Source: CAWFGS01 sp963815535 (lineage in GTDB: Bacteria > Pseudomonadota > Alphaproteobacteria > Sphingomonadales > Sphingomonadaceae). From it: a stretch of DNA of 64,000 nucleotides. The position numbers and the translations under genes were made by a program. Positions 8,676-17,101 of this stretch are shown piece after piece (the stretch's first letter is position 1; every line of letters begins with the position of its first letter). The notes under the pieces were generated by a model that worked only from the letters and a program-made list of their open reading frames with translations, did not search any database and had not been told where the DNA came from. The stretch covers positions 62,001 through 126,000 of the forward strand of contig CAWFGS010000002.1 in the NCBI GenBank assembly GCA_963815535.1, given 5' to 3'.

Positions 8676-9319
8676 GGCAGCCGCACCTTGTAGCGTAGAA
8701 CGAGTTCGGATCGGTTATGTCTGCATTCGTTATCGGCGGAAAGGATCGGCTCGTCAAAACCCGCGAGGAGGGTTGCTGCAACCACGTCGCAAATACGCCG
8801 ATCGGGCAAAGTGGATAGGTAGGCACCACTCGTTAATGGTCCAGCCGTATTGGTCACGGCTGCATTATCGCGGCGGGCCGTGACGTGGATTTCATCATTT
8901 AGCCAGGCCTTAGCGGTAAACGCGTTTCCTTCGGGTTTGAGGGAGATCCTGCAGGCACCAGCTAAGAAGGTGGATAGCGGCTTTTGATCCTTCGCATCGC
9001 TGTCGTATCTTCCCCGCTTTGCGAGGCCGGCTTCGATCTCATCAATGAAGGTCTGGCGTTTTACGGGTTGCCCCAGCAGCAGTTTCTCGACGAACGAGGG
9101 AAGTCGCGCCGAGATCTGCTGGCGGGTCCATGTCATTGCCGCGCGATAGCAATCGGCTACTACCAAAACGTTTATTCGCGCTAAGGCAAAGGTATCGGTC
9201 ATCCCGCACGCAGCACGGCGACAAGCGCCGACTATGCGATAGTGCGCCGGGAAATCCGCGAACGCAGACCGATTATGATGTATGGCGTTCCGCCGAATTT
9301 GTGCTGTCGCTTGGGTCAC
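8672..9319 (-). CDS. Hypothetical protein, third gene of the 10385 operon
   Basis: Up to 215 residues from a GTG at 9319 that overlaps the preceding stop (9316-9319). A later ATG at 9202 (MTDTFALARINVLVVADCYRAAM) is an alternative start, and the sequence before it looks less protein-like. The body (TRQQISARLPSFVEKLLLGQPVK then ICDVVAATLLAGFDEPI) is not recognised. No membrane segments. Belongs to the coupled four-gene unit under GTATAC operator copy 2. Confidence 0.5.
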   Translation of the reverse strand: MTQATAQIRRNAIHHNRSAFADFPAHYRIVGACRRAACGMTDTFALARINVLVVADCYRAAMTWTRQQISARLPSFVEKLLLGQPVKRQTFIDEIEAGLAKRGRYDSDAKDQKPLSTFLAGACRISLKPEGNAFTAKAWLNDEIHVTARRDNAAVTNTAGPLTSGAYLSTLPDRRICDVVAATLLAGFDEPILSADNECRHNRSELVLRYKVRLP

Positions 9320-9750
9320 GACCGCGGTCCGTTTCTTTCGCCTTTTGATGGCGTGCGTTCATCGTCTTCATAGCCTAGCTTGTTTCCGAAGGGACGTTTG
9401 CTGTGCCCAATTAGGACAGGGCGCGGCATAGCGTGACGCGCAAAATCCCATTCGATCAGCTCGGCGACGTTCGTGAAGCACGAGGCCATCACCACCGGAC
9501 CTTGGCGAAGCTCGACATACATGGCTTCTTCGTGCCGATGTCCGGCATGGTAGAGCATCGAGCGCACCTGGTCCGGATCTTCGGTTAGGTGGACTATAGT
9601 TTCACACAATGTAGCCACCTTCCAGCTGATCACTGGGAACATCGGTCCATCTGCCGTTCGCCGACGCATAGTGGGAACGCACCCGGGTTGGTCGCTATCG
9701 GAAGCATTCTCAGGTGCGCAGGTCGGTTGGTCATCGCTTTTCTTCATCAT
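9316..9750 (-). CDS. Hypothetical protein, second gene of the 10385 operon
   Basis: 144 residues starting at ATG 9750, which overlaps the stop of the kinase-like gene (9747-9750); GGAAAG lies just upstream. The centre (WKVATLCETIVHLTEDPDQVRSMLYHAGHRHEEAMYVELRQGPVVMASCF) looks like a compact alpha/beta domain; the ends are polar and probably disordered. The family is not recognised. Its place directly after a kinase-like protein would suit a receiver or partner protein, but no receiver-domain Asp/Lys pattern is visible. Confidence 0.55.
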   Translation of the reverse strand: MMKKSDDQPTCAPENASDSDQPGCVPTMRRRTADGPMFPVISWKVATLCETIVHLTEDPDQVRSMLYHAGHRHEEAMYVELRQGPVVMASCFTNVAELIEWDFARHAMPRPVLIGHSKRPFGNKLGYEDDERTPSKGERNGPRS

Positions 9751-10385
9751 TTTGTCTTTCCGCCGTTTCCTGCATCAAAGGGCCAGAAAGGCAGTGAGGC
9801 GACCGTTATTTCCCGTTTGCCAAAGATGCCGCTTCGCAAGCTGCCGCCGAGTCCTTCCACTATTCCGGCTATCATATCGGCGTGGGGGTCCTTGCGGGGC
9901 CGGGGGTGATTTTCCCTCCCGTAGGAAATCGCCATAAGAATGCGACGCGGATAATTCTTGAGCCTAATCACGATGTCGGGGTCGGGGCCTTCGGTCATGT
10001 CGATGGCGCTCAGGAGTCCATGGTAGGCAAACGCCAAGATGTTACGCAACGTGGCTGGATCAGTTTGAAACTGGAACTTCTTGACCCTGATCTTCAACTG
10101 CCATTCTTCTCGCGATACCAGCAGCACGTGTGCAAGCCGAGCGAGCGCCTCGCACGCGTCTTCAGAAAAACCAGCCTCCGTATCAAGTATGCTGTCGGCA
10201 GCGACCTGTGCTTCCAGCTTGTGGATCGCCTGGTCCAGCATCCGCGATTTCGCTTCGCCGCGGATTTTCACTATCCGCAAGGTTGTCAGTGCTGCCGCGA
10301 GCTCCTCGGCATGCCGCTGCCGCATCTCGTCGATGATGGCTTTCAGATGCTGGGGATTGGAGCTATCGAAATCGGCAATACACAT
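9747..10385 (-). CDS. Degenerate histidine-kinase-like protein (HWE/HisKA_2 type), operon head
   Basis: 212 residues. The N-terminal helix RQRHAEELAAALTTLRIVKIRG (residues 22-43) matches the phosphoacceptor-type helix of the intact paralogue at 18041 (LHRQANEYAATLATLRILKARG), and the C-terminal IVEGLGGSL matches that protein's IADGLGGGL. The ATP-binding core is eroded: the N-box is FAYHGLLSAI instead of ELVNNAVKHA, and the G1 box DxG is missing (AISYGRENHP). It therefore probably does not bind ATP and may act as a decoy or adaptor. It heads a four-gene coupled operon and has GTATAC operator copy 2 twenty bases upstream of its ATG. The homology to the second protein is read directly from the two sequences. 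Confidence 0.6.
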   Translation of the reverse strand: MCIADFDSSNPQHLKAIIDEMRQRHAEELAAALTTLRIVKIRGEAKSRMLDQAIHKLEAQVAADSILDTEAGFSEDACEALARLAHVLLVSREEWQLKIRVKKFQFQTDPATLRNILAFAYHGLLSAIDMTEGPDPDIVIRLKNYPRRILMAISYGRENHPRPRKDPHADMIAGIVEGLGGSLRSGIFGKREITVASLPFWPFDAGNGGKTK

Positions 10386-10404
10386 ACCCGCTCTCCTCTC
10401 TTCC

Positions 10405-10422
10405 GTATACTATAAAGTATAC
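10405..10422. promoter_or_regulatory. GTATAC palindromic operator, copy 2
   Basis: Identical to copy 1 over 18 bases (GTATACTATAAAGTATAC). It lies 20 bases upstream of the minus-strand ATG at 10385. On the minus strand a TTGCAA box precedes it at a distance that would place the palindrome between -35 and -10. The flanking ATCG is shared with copy 3. Confidence 0.7.
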
Positions 10423-10536
10423 ATCGCGGATTGCAAGAGGGAAGTTGTTGGTTGTGGTTTTCTGCTGTCCTTCGCATCGAGGAAACCACCGGTCACGTGT
10501 GCTGGTTTGCAGGTTGCCGATCGCGGTAGGGTTCGA

Positions 10537-11457
10537 TCAACCTCGATAAGGTGATTGGGATCTTTTCATTCGCACGTCGCCATGTCCGAAATGTCGCAGG
10601 GGGAATAATGCATTCCCAGGTCCGTTCTCGTTCCTTGGACCGAACCACAATTCGTTGATTGGGGAGTTATCTATTTGGCGTAGCGGCAAGTCGATATAGG
10701 AGATGATTGAAGGACCGTCTGCACGGTATCGAACTGGAACTGGCTCGACATTTTCACCCTCGGACACTCCGCCTTCATCAAATAGCGCCGGACCTTCGCC
10801 CTGCAGATTGACCCGAAGTTCGTGCAGCGCGCGAACTTCTTGCTCATCTTGGAACGAAGGGTGTTTGTAAGCTAGCATCATACTCGCGAACAAAGGAATA
10901 TGCTTGGCAAGCTCGGAACTAGGATCCGTCGGCAATTGCTTGCAAAGCATAAATGCACCAGCCAGGAATTGCTCGACTTCAACGAGTTGCTGCTCCCGGT
11001 CGTAAAGCACTTCGAGCAGCATCACCGGTAAGGCCTGAAGCGCTTCCGCTCGAAAGCCTATCGCCCAGCCTTGTCCGTTATCGGCGTAGGCGCGCCACTG
11101 TCCAAGCACGTCCGGGTTCTTCGAAAAACAAGCCAGCACGGGATGGCCGTGTAGCTGTTTCGGGGATAGGTATTCGTCGACCTTGACGAAGAAGTCTACC
11201 GACAGGCCATCGAGGGCGGAGTTGGTTTCGGACCGCTTCAACAGTCGCTCGGCGGCTTCTTCGAATAATCCGTAGCCATACCTTCCCTCCTGACTGTCGT
11301 TCATCATGTTCGCATCGCTGAACCGTATCGTGTTCGTTTCCAGGATAGCGAGCAGTGTCTGCGCGTTGCAGTAATGGTAGAGGACAGGCGCGCTTTCCTT
11401 GGCGAAATGGTGGTCGAACGTTGTGACTGGTTTCGGTTCTGCGGTGTTAATCGGCAT
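10537..11457 (-). CDS. DUF2971 family protein
   Basis: 306 residues. The opening (LYHYCNAQTLLAILETNTIRFSDANMMND.QE) and the following PVLACFSKNPDVLGQWRAYADNGQGWAIGF are the two hallmark blocks of DUF2971, a family of unknown biochemical function common in islands and sometimes found with defence genes; its fold has been compared with ADP-ribosyltransferases, but that is not shown by this sequence. It stands alone on the minus strand, 151 bases upstream of the 10385 operon and 60 bases downstream of the SDR gene. The gap to 10385 contains operator copy 2 and nothing else recognisable. Confidence 0.75.
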   Translation of the reverse strand: MPINTAEPKPVTTFDHHFAKESAPVLYHYCNAQTLLAILETNTIRFSDANMMNDSQEGRYGYGLFEEAAERLLKRSETNSALDGLSVDFFVKVDEYLSPKQLHGHPVLACFSKNPDVLGQWRAYADNGQGWAIGFRAEALQALPVMLLEVLYDREQQLVEVEQFLAGAFMLCKQLPTDPSSELAKHIPLFASMMLAYKHPSFQDEQEVRALHELRVNLQGEGPALFDEGGVSEGENVEPVPVRYRADGPSIISYIDLPLRQIDNSPINELWFGPRNENGPGNALFPLRHFGHGDVRMKRSQSPYRG

Positions 11458-11517
11458 GAAATCGCCTTCGCCATCAGGTAGATAAATGAGCCCTGGACCA
11501 GGAAGGATGGCCGAAGG

Positions 11518-12219
11518 TCAGAATTTCTCCAGCCACGGCCGAACTTCGATTTCCGTCGACCACACCGAACGGTGTTGATCAATAAGGTTCATATAGGCCA
11601 AAGCGAGCTGGTCTGGGTCAAGCATGGCGTCTTCACCGTTTTGAGGGTCGATCCGACCAGATTGAGGCGTCCCGCCAATACCTCCATCAACGATAATATG
11701 ACCCACATGCACGCCTTGGGGATGTAGTTCGCGGGCCAAGGATTGGCATAGTCCGCGAAGAGCGAACTTACCCATGGCGAACGGGGCGGAGGCCGGATAG
11801 CCTTTGACGCTGGCGGAAGCTCCGGTGAACAGCATCGTTCCTCGCCCAACCGAAATCATACGTTCTGCGGCCTGTTGAGCGGCGAGGAAGGCACCGAAAG
11901 CGCAAACCGCCAATGTGCGCTCGACGTCCATCGGTTCGAGCTCCGTGATGGGCCCTCGCGCTCTGGCGGCGGCGTTGTAGATTACGACTTCAAGCGGAAG
12001 GCCAATTTTGTCGACGACGTCGAATAATCGTTCTTGATCCTGGCTTTTGCTTGCATCCACGTCGACCAGAACCGCCCCGGTTCGACTGGAAATATCGGCA
12101 AGGTCCGATGTGTCGCGGGCAGCAAGCACCAAGCTGTGCCTCCGTTCGGATAGGGCTGTCGCTAGGGAAGAGGAAAGGCCTGGGCCGGCCCCTATGATCA
12201 ATGCCGTGGTCTCATTCAT
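11518..12219 (-). CDS. Short-chain dehydrogenase-like protein lacking the catalytic tyrosine
   Basis: 233 residues from ATG 12219 (GGAG 8 bases upstream). An N-terminal Rossmann motif IIGAGPGLSSSLA binds NAD(P); the NAA segment (VVIYNAAAR) is present. The catalytic YxxxK is FAMGK here, so the proton-donating tyrosine is phenylalanine, as in an SDR subgroup with similar 'FA.GKFALR' text. Dehydrogenase activity is therefore uncertain. The gene overlaps the end of the TetR regulator by 8 bases and is co-transcribed with it, divergent from the second SDR at 12919. Substrate unknown. Confidence 0.75.
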   Translation of the reverse strand: MNETTALIIGAGPGLSSSLATALSERRHSLVLAARDTSDLADISSRTGAVLVDVDASKSQDQERLFDVVDKIGLPLEVVIYNAAARARGPITELEPMDVERTLAVCAFGAFLAAQQAAERMISVGRGTMLFTGASASVKGYPASAPFAMGKFALRGLCQSLARELHPQGVHVGHIIVDGGIGGTPQSGRIDPQNGEDAMLDPDQLALAYMNLIDQHRSVWSTEIEVRPWLEKF

Positions 12220-12829
12220 TTGTATTCTCCAAGTTGGAACGCCGTTGACCAAGCGGGTCGTTCTCACATCCAATGACGGCCCGATCGACGAAATCCATGA
12301 GGCTTGCCAGTCGTTCACCGGCTCTCGCAAGTCCTGAGAGCGCGACCGTTTGGCCTATGACGAAACGAGTAAGTTCTTCCGGCTTCGCCGCACCCGCGGC
12401 AGACAGTGCACTTTCAAGGGCCACCGTGCTGCGCTTATTCAATCGGTCGATCGTTTCGCGCAGCGGACCGTCTGGAAGACTGGCGCATTCCGTTGTAGCG
12501 GTTGCGAGTAGGCAGCTAGGTGGAGTGCCCTCGGCCGCGAACCCCTCGACGACGGCCGTGAGGTAACGCCGGGCCACGTCGGCCGGTGAGCCACCCCCCG
12601 ACATGGACTGCTCCAGCCGTTGCCCAGTGCCTTCATAATAGTGTTCGATCGCACTGGCGACGAGGTTGTCCTTGCCGCCAAAAGCGTTCGCCAGATTGGG
12701 CTTCGAATGTCCCGTTCTGCGAGCGATGTCGTTGAGCGACATGACATGCACTCCTTCGTTCCAAAGAAGGTTGGTGACATCACTCAGCGCTGCTTCCGCA
12801 TCGAATGTTCTTGGTCTTCCTCGTGCCAT
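12212..12829 (-). CDS. TetR/AcrR family transcriptional regulator
   Basis: 205 residues. The N-terminal 50 residues form a TetR helix-turn-helix (GRPRTFDAEAALSDVTNLLWNEG ... SLNDIARRTGHSKPNLANAFGGKDNL). The C-terminal domain (about 80-190) is the ligand-binding part, with CLLATATTECASLP and a cluster of Ala/Leu helices typical of regulators of small enone-type or quinone-type compounds. It represses, by inference, both its own TetR-SDR operon and the divergent SDR-MBL-MFS operon through the two CGGTAG-containing palindromes at 12842-12901. Confidence 0.9.
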   Translation of the reverse strand: MARGRPRTFDAEAALSDVTNLLWNEGVHVMSLNDIARRTGHSKPNLANAFGGKDNLVASAIEHYYEGTGQRLEQSMSGGGSPADVARRYLTAVVEGFAAEGTPPSCLLATATTECASLPDGPLRETIDRLNKRSTVALESALSAAGAAKPEELTRFVIGQTVALSGLARAGERLASLMDFVDRAVIGCENDPLGQRRSNLENTNE

Positions 12830-12841
12830 GGACTCACTTTC

Positions 12842-12901
12842 CTACTAGTCGGTAGAAATAGCTTGCAATTAGGTTCCTGTCCACTTTATTACCGCTCGGT
12901 A
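12842..12901. promoter_or_regulatory. Divergent promoter with two TetR-type operators
   Basis: Between the TetR gene and the SDR gene lie two related imperfect palindromes, CTACTAGTCGGTAG (12842-12855) and TACCGCTCGGTA (12890-12901), both containing TCGGTA. Their position before each divergent gene is that expected of operators of the adjacent TetR protein. Confidence 0.6.
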
Positions 12902-12918
12902 GATAAATGGAGAATCAA

Positions 12919-13665
12919 ATGGCGACGACCTTAGAAAACAAGACTGCGATTATCACCGGTGGCACTACGGGTATCGGCTACGCGGCTGCCAAAGCGATGG
13001 TCCGCGAAGGCGCGAGAGTCGTGATTACCGGTCAAGACGAGGCCAGAGTGGCGCAAGCGGCAGAATCACTCGCCGTGACCGGTGTGGTCGTCCCGTCGCA
13101 GGATTTGTCAAGCCTGGACCGACTTGTGGAAACCGTTGAATCGTTGGGAGGTGGGGTGGACATCGTGTTCGCCAATGCGGGTGTCACTTGGTCCGCGCCG
13201 TTCGATCAAGTCACTTCCGATGATCTTAATGGGCAGATGGCTATCAACTTCGCCGGCCCGTTCTTCCTCATTCAGAAGCTTTCGGGTCATCTGAACACAG
13301 GTGCGAGTGTCGTTTTCACAGCCTCGTGCCTCGACCAGCTCGGTATGTCTGGGATGAGTGTTTATTCCGCCTCGAAGGCCGCGTTGCGTTCGCTCGCACG
13401 ATCGCTATCCGCTGAACTCAAGGATCGCGGCATTCGAGTGAATACTTTAGCACCGGGACCGGTTGAGACGCCGATCTATTCCAAGCTCGGTATGGACGAG
13501 CAGGATCTAGCCGCGATGGCCGAAGGCATTAAGTCGCAGGTTCCCTTGGGGCGCTTCGGTTCCGCCGAGGAGATCGCCGAGGTTGCATTGTTCCTTGCAT
13601 CAGATGCATCCGGTTTCATGCTCGGCGAGGAGGTCACCGTTGATGGTGGCTGGAGCAATCTGTGA
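12919..13665 (+). CDS. Short-chain dehydrogenase/reductase (SDR)
   Basis: 248 residues. Start ATG 12919 is chosen over ATG 12907 because GGAGA lies 6 bases before it. Classical SDR: GGTTGIGYAAA cofactor motif (about residues 14-24), NAG (VFANAGVTW), catalytic Ser region (VVFTASCLD) and active-site YSASK, then a PVETPIY loop and C-terminal EVTVDGGW. It should oxidise or reduce a small alcohol/ketone with NAD(P). Its stop overlaps the start of the metallo-beta-lactamase gene (TGATG), so it is in one operon with that gene and the MFS transporter, likely under TetR control. Confidence 0.9.
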   Translation: MATTLENKTAIITGGTTGIGYAAAKAMVREGARVVITGQDEARVAQAAESLAVTGVVVPSQDLSSLDRLVETVESLGGGVDIVFANAGVTWSAPFDQVTSDDLNGQMAINFAGPFFLIQKLSGHLNTGASVVFTASCLDQLGMSGMSVYSASKAALRSLARSLSAELKDRGIRVNTLAPGPVETPIYSKLGMDEQDLAAMAEGIKSQVPLGRFGSAEEIAEVALFLASDASGFMLGEEVTVDGGWSNL

Positions 13666-14720
13666 TGCGATTTCTCGGTATGCTCGCTGCACTGTCAATG
13701 ACGGGGTGCACGACCGTCGATGGTGCGCCTTCCGCTTCACTGGCTGGAGCTGAACGGTCTGATCGTGTGGTTGGGCCACCCCCAGTTCCCAAAACGGCCC
13801 TTGGTGTGCAGATAGATGCTGCAAAGGGTTATGTCGTCGAACCACTGGGATCGGGGCTCTATTGGCTTGGCAACGGAGCATACATGGTCATGTTCTTGGT
13901 GGGAGAGAAGGGCGTGGCTTTGGTCGACGCACCACCCGCCCTCGCCGGGGTCCTCAAGGCCGGCATCGCCGAAGTGACCGATCTTCCCGTTACCCATTTC
14001 ATATATAGCCATGGTCATGGCGATCATGTCGGCGCGGCAGGAATGTTCGAAGATGCGACCTTTATAGGGCAGGCAGAAACTGTGCAGCAACTTAACCGGG
14101 GCGCCCCTTGCGTCGAAGAATGCTTGCCCGGCCTATCGGACCCCCGGCCCTTGCCCAGCGTAACGTTCGAAGATCGTCATACGGTCGATATGGGTGTCGT
14201 TGACGGAGAGCCTCGCCTGCTCGAGTTGGCTTACGAGGGTCCTAACCACCAACCCGGCAACATTCTAATCCACCATCCGGCCTCTCGAACTTTGATGATG
14301 GTCGATGTTGTCTATCCTGGTTGGGTTCCGTTCGACCTGCTTGCGGTATCTGCGGACATTCCCGGCTGGATCGCCGCATATGACGACATTTTGTCATACG
14401 ATTTCGCCCGGTTCGTCGGTGGTCATCTTGGACGCACCGGAGATCGCGCAGATGTCGAACTCACCAAGCGGTTCCTTGACGACCTCATCGCCTCATCGAC
14501 CGCCGCCCTGCACTCCAATCCGAGGGGTGCAGTCTATCCGCCGTTGATCGCGGAGTTTGGTCCGCAGAACGGATGGTGGCTCACCGATCAGCATACCAAA
14601 GCGGTTACTGACGATTGTGCCGCTCCGCTTATCGCGTCTTGGACCGGTCGCCTCGGCGGAGTGGAGACATTCGCAGACGACCTTTGTGAACGGATGGCCT
14701 TCAGCCTTCGTCTCGATTGA
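13665..14720 (+). CDS. Metallo-beta-lactamase-fold lipoprotein hydrolase
   Basis: 351 residues starting at ATG 13665, overlapping the SDR stop. The N-terminus (MRFLGMLAALSMTGCTT) is a lipoprotein signal with Cys about residue 16, so the enzyme is probably anchored to the outer membrane facing the periplasm. The zinc motif HGHGDH is at about residues 110-115 within FIYSHGHGDHVGAAGMF; later metal ligands are plausible in HQPGNILIHH, MMVDVVYPG and FVGGHLGR. The family includes lactonases and other hydrolases; the substrate is not predictable. Context with SDRs and an efflux pump suggests handling of one small molecule. Confidence 0.8.
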   Translation: MRFLGMLAALSMTGCTTVDGAPSASLAGAERSDRVVGPPPVPKTALGVQIDAAKGYVVEPLGSGLYWLGNGAYMVMFLVGEKGVALVDAPPALAGVLKAGIAEVTDLPVTHFIYSHGHGDHVGAAGMFEDATFIGQAETVQQLNRGAPCVEECLPGLSDPRPLPSVTFEDRHTVDMGVVDGEPRLLELAYEGPNHQPGNILIHHPASRTLMMVDVVYPGWVPFDLLAVSADIPGWIAAYDDILSYDFARFVGGHLGRTGDRADVELTKRFLDDLIASSTAALHSNPRGAVYPPLIAEFGPQNGWWLTDQHTKAVTDDCAAPLIASWTGRLGGVETFADDLCERMAFSLRLD

Positions 14721-14743
14721 ACGTTAAATAGGACGTATTTCTT

Positions 14744-15952
14744 ATGTCGATCCAAGCCACCGTGGCCGCTTCGGCCGCACGCCCGAACCTTGCCTTGTGG
14801 TCACTCATGTTAGCGGCCTTTTCGATAGGCGTCGGCGAATTCGTAATCTTGGGTCTTCTACCGCAGATCGGGGAGGACTTCGGTGTTTCCTTAGTGGCGG
14901 CGTCTTGGTTGGTTACGGGATATGCGCTCGGTGTGGCCATCGGTGGTCCGCTTATGGCGATCGGCACTTTGAAGGTGCCGCGACGTAAGCTGCTCATAGG
15001 TTTGGTGGTTTTGTTCATTGCTGGAACGATTCTATGTGCATGGGCGCCGACATATTCGATCTTGATGTTTGGTAGGATTTTGGCGGCGTTATCACACGGT
15101 GCCTTCGTTGGAGCTGCAGTGGTCGTGGCCACCCGGCTGGTTTCCCCTGAACGTGAAGGAAGCGCTGTCGCTACCGTCATAGGCGGTTTCACGGTGGCGA
15201 CCGTAATCGGTGTTCCGCTTGGAACATGGGTGGGTGTTGCATACGGGTGGCGAGCGGTCTTCCTCATCATCCTTGGTCTGAGCGCAATTTCTGCCTGCGG
15301 GTTGGTGGCATCGCTCCCAAAGGGCAACGGTTCGGCTGAGGACGCGCCCGATCTGGTTTCAGAATTCCGCGCTGTCTTACGTCCTCAGGTCGTTCTGGCT
15401 TTGCTGATCACCATGTTAGGGTTTGGCGGTCTCTTTGCCGCTTATACCTTTCTTGCTGCCTTTCTGACCGAGATCGTTGGGTTCGGAACGAGCATGGTTG
15501 CTCCGCTGCTCTTCTTGTTCGGTATAGGAGCGGTCGTCGGCAACCTTATCGGCGGGAAGGCTGCGAACCGGGCGCTGATGCCGACGATCATGGTTTTTGT
15601 CGGCGTTCTTGCGTGCACGCTTATCGCCCTTCCGTTGGTAGCCGGAAGCAAGTTGGCGGTGGCCGTGATACTCTTCCTGATGGGTGGTGCGGCCTTCGGA
15701 GCGACGCCCGGTTTCCAGCTCCGCGTGGTCGACAAGGCACGTGAAGCGCCTTTTCTGGCGTCGACACTGAACATCACCGCTTTCAATCTTGGAAATGCGC
15801 TGGGTGCGTTTCTTGGTGGTTTGGCGATTGTGAGCCCGTTGGGTCTTCCAGGCACATCCTGGGCAGGGGCGCTTTTAGCACTCTGCGGAGTGGCTTGCGT
15901 AGTGTGGTCACATAAGTTGGACAGCAAAATGCTGCGGCGCATCGATGACTGA
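14744..15952 (+). CDS. MFS transporter, DHA1 (AraJ/YdhP-like) efflux family
   Basis: 402 residues with twelve hydrophobic segments. The first helix GVGEFVILGLLPQI is typical of the sugar/arabinose-efflux and chloramphenicol-resistance branch of DHA1 drug:H+ antiporters; a loop motif A-like segment lies at MAIGTLKVPRRKLLIG between TM2 and TM3. It would export a small compound from the cytoplasm. The gene starts 23 bases after the metallo-beta-lactamase stop and closes the TetR-controlled operon. The 145 bases after it contain only a short GACT/AGTC hairpin without a clear T tract. Confidence 0.85.
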   Translation: MSIQATVAASAARPNLALWSLMLAAFSIGVGEFVILGLLPQIGEDFGVSLVAASWLVTGYALGVAIGGPLMAIGTLKVPRRKLLIGLVVLFIAGTILCAWAPTYSILMFGRILAALSHGAFVGAAVVVATRLVSPEREGSAVATVIGGFTVATVIGVPLGTWVGVAYGWRAVFLIILGLSAISACGLVASLPKGNGSAEDAPDLVSEFRAVLRPQVVLALLITMLGFGGLFAAYTFLAAFLTEIVGFGTSMVAPLLFLFGIGAVVGNLIGGKAANRALMPTIMVFVGVLACTLIALPLVAGSKLAVAVILFLMGGAAFGATPGFQLRVVDKAREAPFLASTLNITAFNLGNALGAFLGGLAIVSPLGLPGTSWAGALLALCGVACVVWSHKLDSKMLRRIDD

Positions 15953-16097
15953 GCAGTCGAATAAAGATGGCACTTTTTTTGTAATAAACGAACCCTGATC
16001 GACACAACGAAAAAGGGGAACGGCAAATACCGTGGCTAGCAGAAGCCCCCCTGAGTTCTTTTGATACGCCTATCGATCCGCCGGACCGCTGGAACAT

Positions 16098-16601
16098 TCA
16101 AAGCAGATCATGGTCTCCGCCCCGGTCTATATATTCGTTCTGCAGATCATAGCAGATCTGAACAAACAGCTCGGGAATGGTGTAGCCTTGTAGCATCTCG
16201 ATGTTTGAGGCAGCCTCGAGATCTTCGATGCCTTGGCCGATGCCATCCGTTAGATCATCAAACGCCCGCGCAGCTTTTCTCCATAGATCAAGTAGTTGTG
16301 ATAGAGTGGGTTCGTAGTCGATATCGTGAGCCAGTTTGTTCCGCATGTTGTTAATGGTGGTGAGCACCGCGTGTTGCTCTGCGTCGATGGTTCCGATCTC
16401 GAAACTGAATGTGATCAATTGCGCATGGCGTAGCCTGTCGACCTGCTTTGTCAGTCTTAAATCGTATTGTTGTGCCAACTTGCGTAGTAGAAACTCGATC
16501 GCGAGATGGCCGGGCAGCAGGCTACCGATCAAGGGCCGATCTGACAGCATTCCTTGATAAAGGTCAGTAAAGCTTCTTGTTTTGTTGATCGCCTTTTTCA
16601 T
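16098..16601 (-). CDS. Solitary HEPN-like protein (RNxxxH motif)
   Basis: 167 residues from ATG 16601 (an upstream in-frame start at 16697 adds a less likely segment). The helical protein contains GHLAIEFLLRKLAQQYDL and, centrally, NNMRNKLAHDIDYEP, which carries the RNxxxH motif of HEPN ribonucleases next to the helix layout of MtlR/DUF4145-type proteins. HEPN toxins cut RNA, usually with a nucleotidyltransferase (MNT) or other antitoxin beside them; none is adjacent here, so it may be a standalone defence effector, a regulator, or an inactive relative. Confidence 0.55.
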   Translation of the reverse strand: MKKAINKTRSFTDLYQGMLSDRPLIGSLLPGHLAIEFLLRKLAQQYDLRLTKQVDRLRHAQLITFSFEIGTIDAEQHAVLTTINNMRNKLAHDIDYEPTLSQLLDLWRKAARAFDDLTDGIGQGIEDLEAASNIEMLQGYTIPELFVQICYDLQNEYIDRGGDHDLL

Positions 16602-16894
16602 TCTTTGTTCCGTATCGTCGTGAATGTAGGTTGCTGGCAGGCCAGCTAAGGCGGGGTTACCGGACGTAACAAATACCTGTCGTTCACAACCTCGCAATAA
16701 ACTACTTAAGACAAGATTCCGAGAGCGCGCACAGCCTGGCCCCTATTGCGGTAGTGGTCGTGATATTCTCGTGTGCATCAGCATCCAGTGGGATGGTTGC
16801 CGCAGAGTTCCGAACCGCAGTCGATCGCTTGCAGGCAGTTGATAACCCGTCCTTAGTTTCTTGTAGGGTAAGGAAACAACCTGAGGAGGTCGTC

Positions 16895-17059
16895 ATGGCA
16901 TTTACGAATCGCGAGAAGGAAGAGTGGCACGAGAATAGGAGGGCAGGAAGAGATCTCGAGGGACAGCATCTGATCGCAGAGTGCGCCCACTGCGGGGCTC
17001 CAATGGGAACTGAGTTTGCGCAATCCGAATTTCCGCTTTGCGACGCGTGCGATGACTGA
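16895..17059 (+). CDS. Small zinc-ribbon protein, 54 aa
   Basis: A short gene with an excellent ribosome site (GAGGAGGT, 4-5 bases before ATG 16895). The N-terminal half is charged (TNREKEEWHENRRAGRDLEG), the C-terminal half carries two CxxC pairs (AECAHCGAP and FPLCDACDD) spaced about 18 residues apart, as in a single zinc ribbon. No homologue is recognised. It stands between the divergent HEPN gene and the convergent 93-aa gene. Confidence 0.65.
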   Translation: MAFTNREKEEWHENRRAGRDLEGQHLIAECAHCGAPMGTEFAQSEFPLCDACDD

Positions 17060-17101
17060 CTGGTAATAAGCGGTTTGGCTGCTCTCGCAAGGGAGTGAAA
17101 C

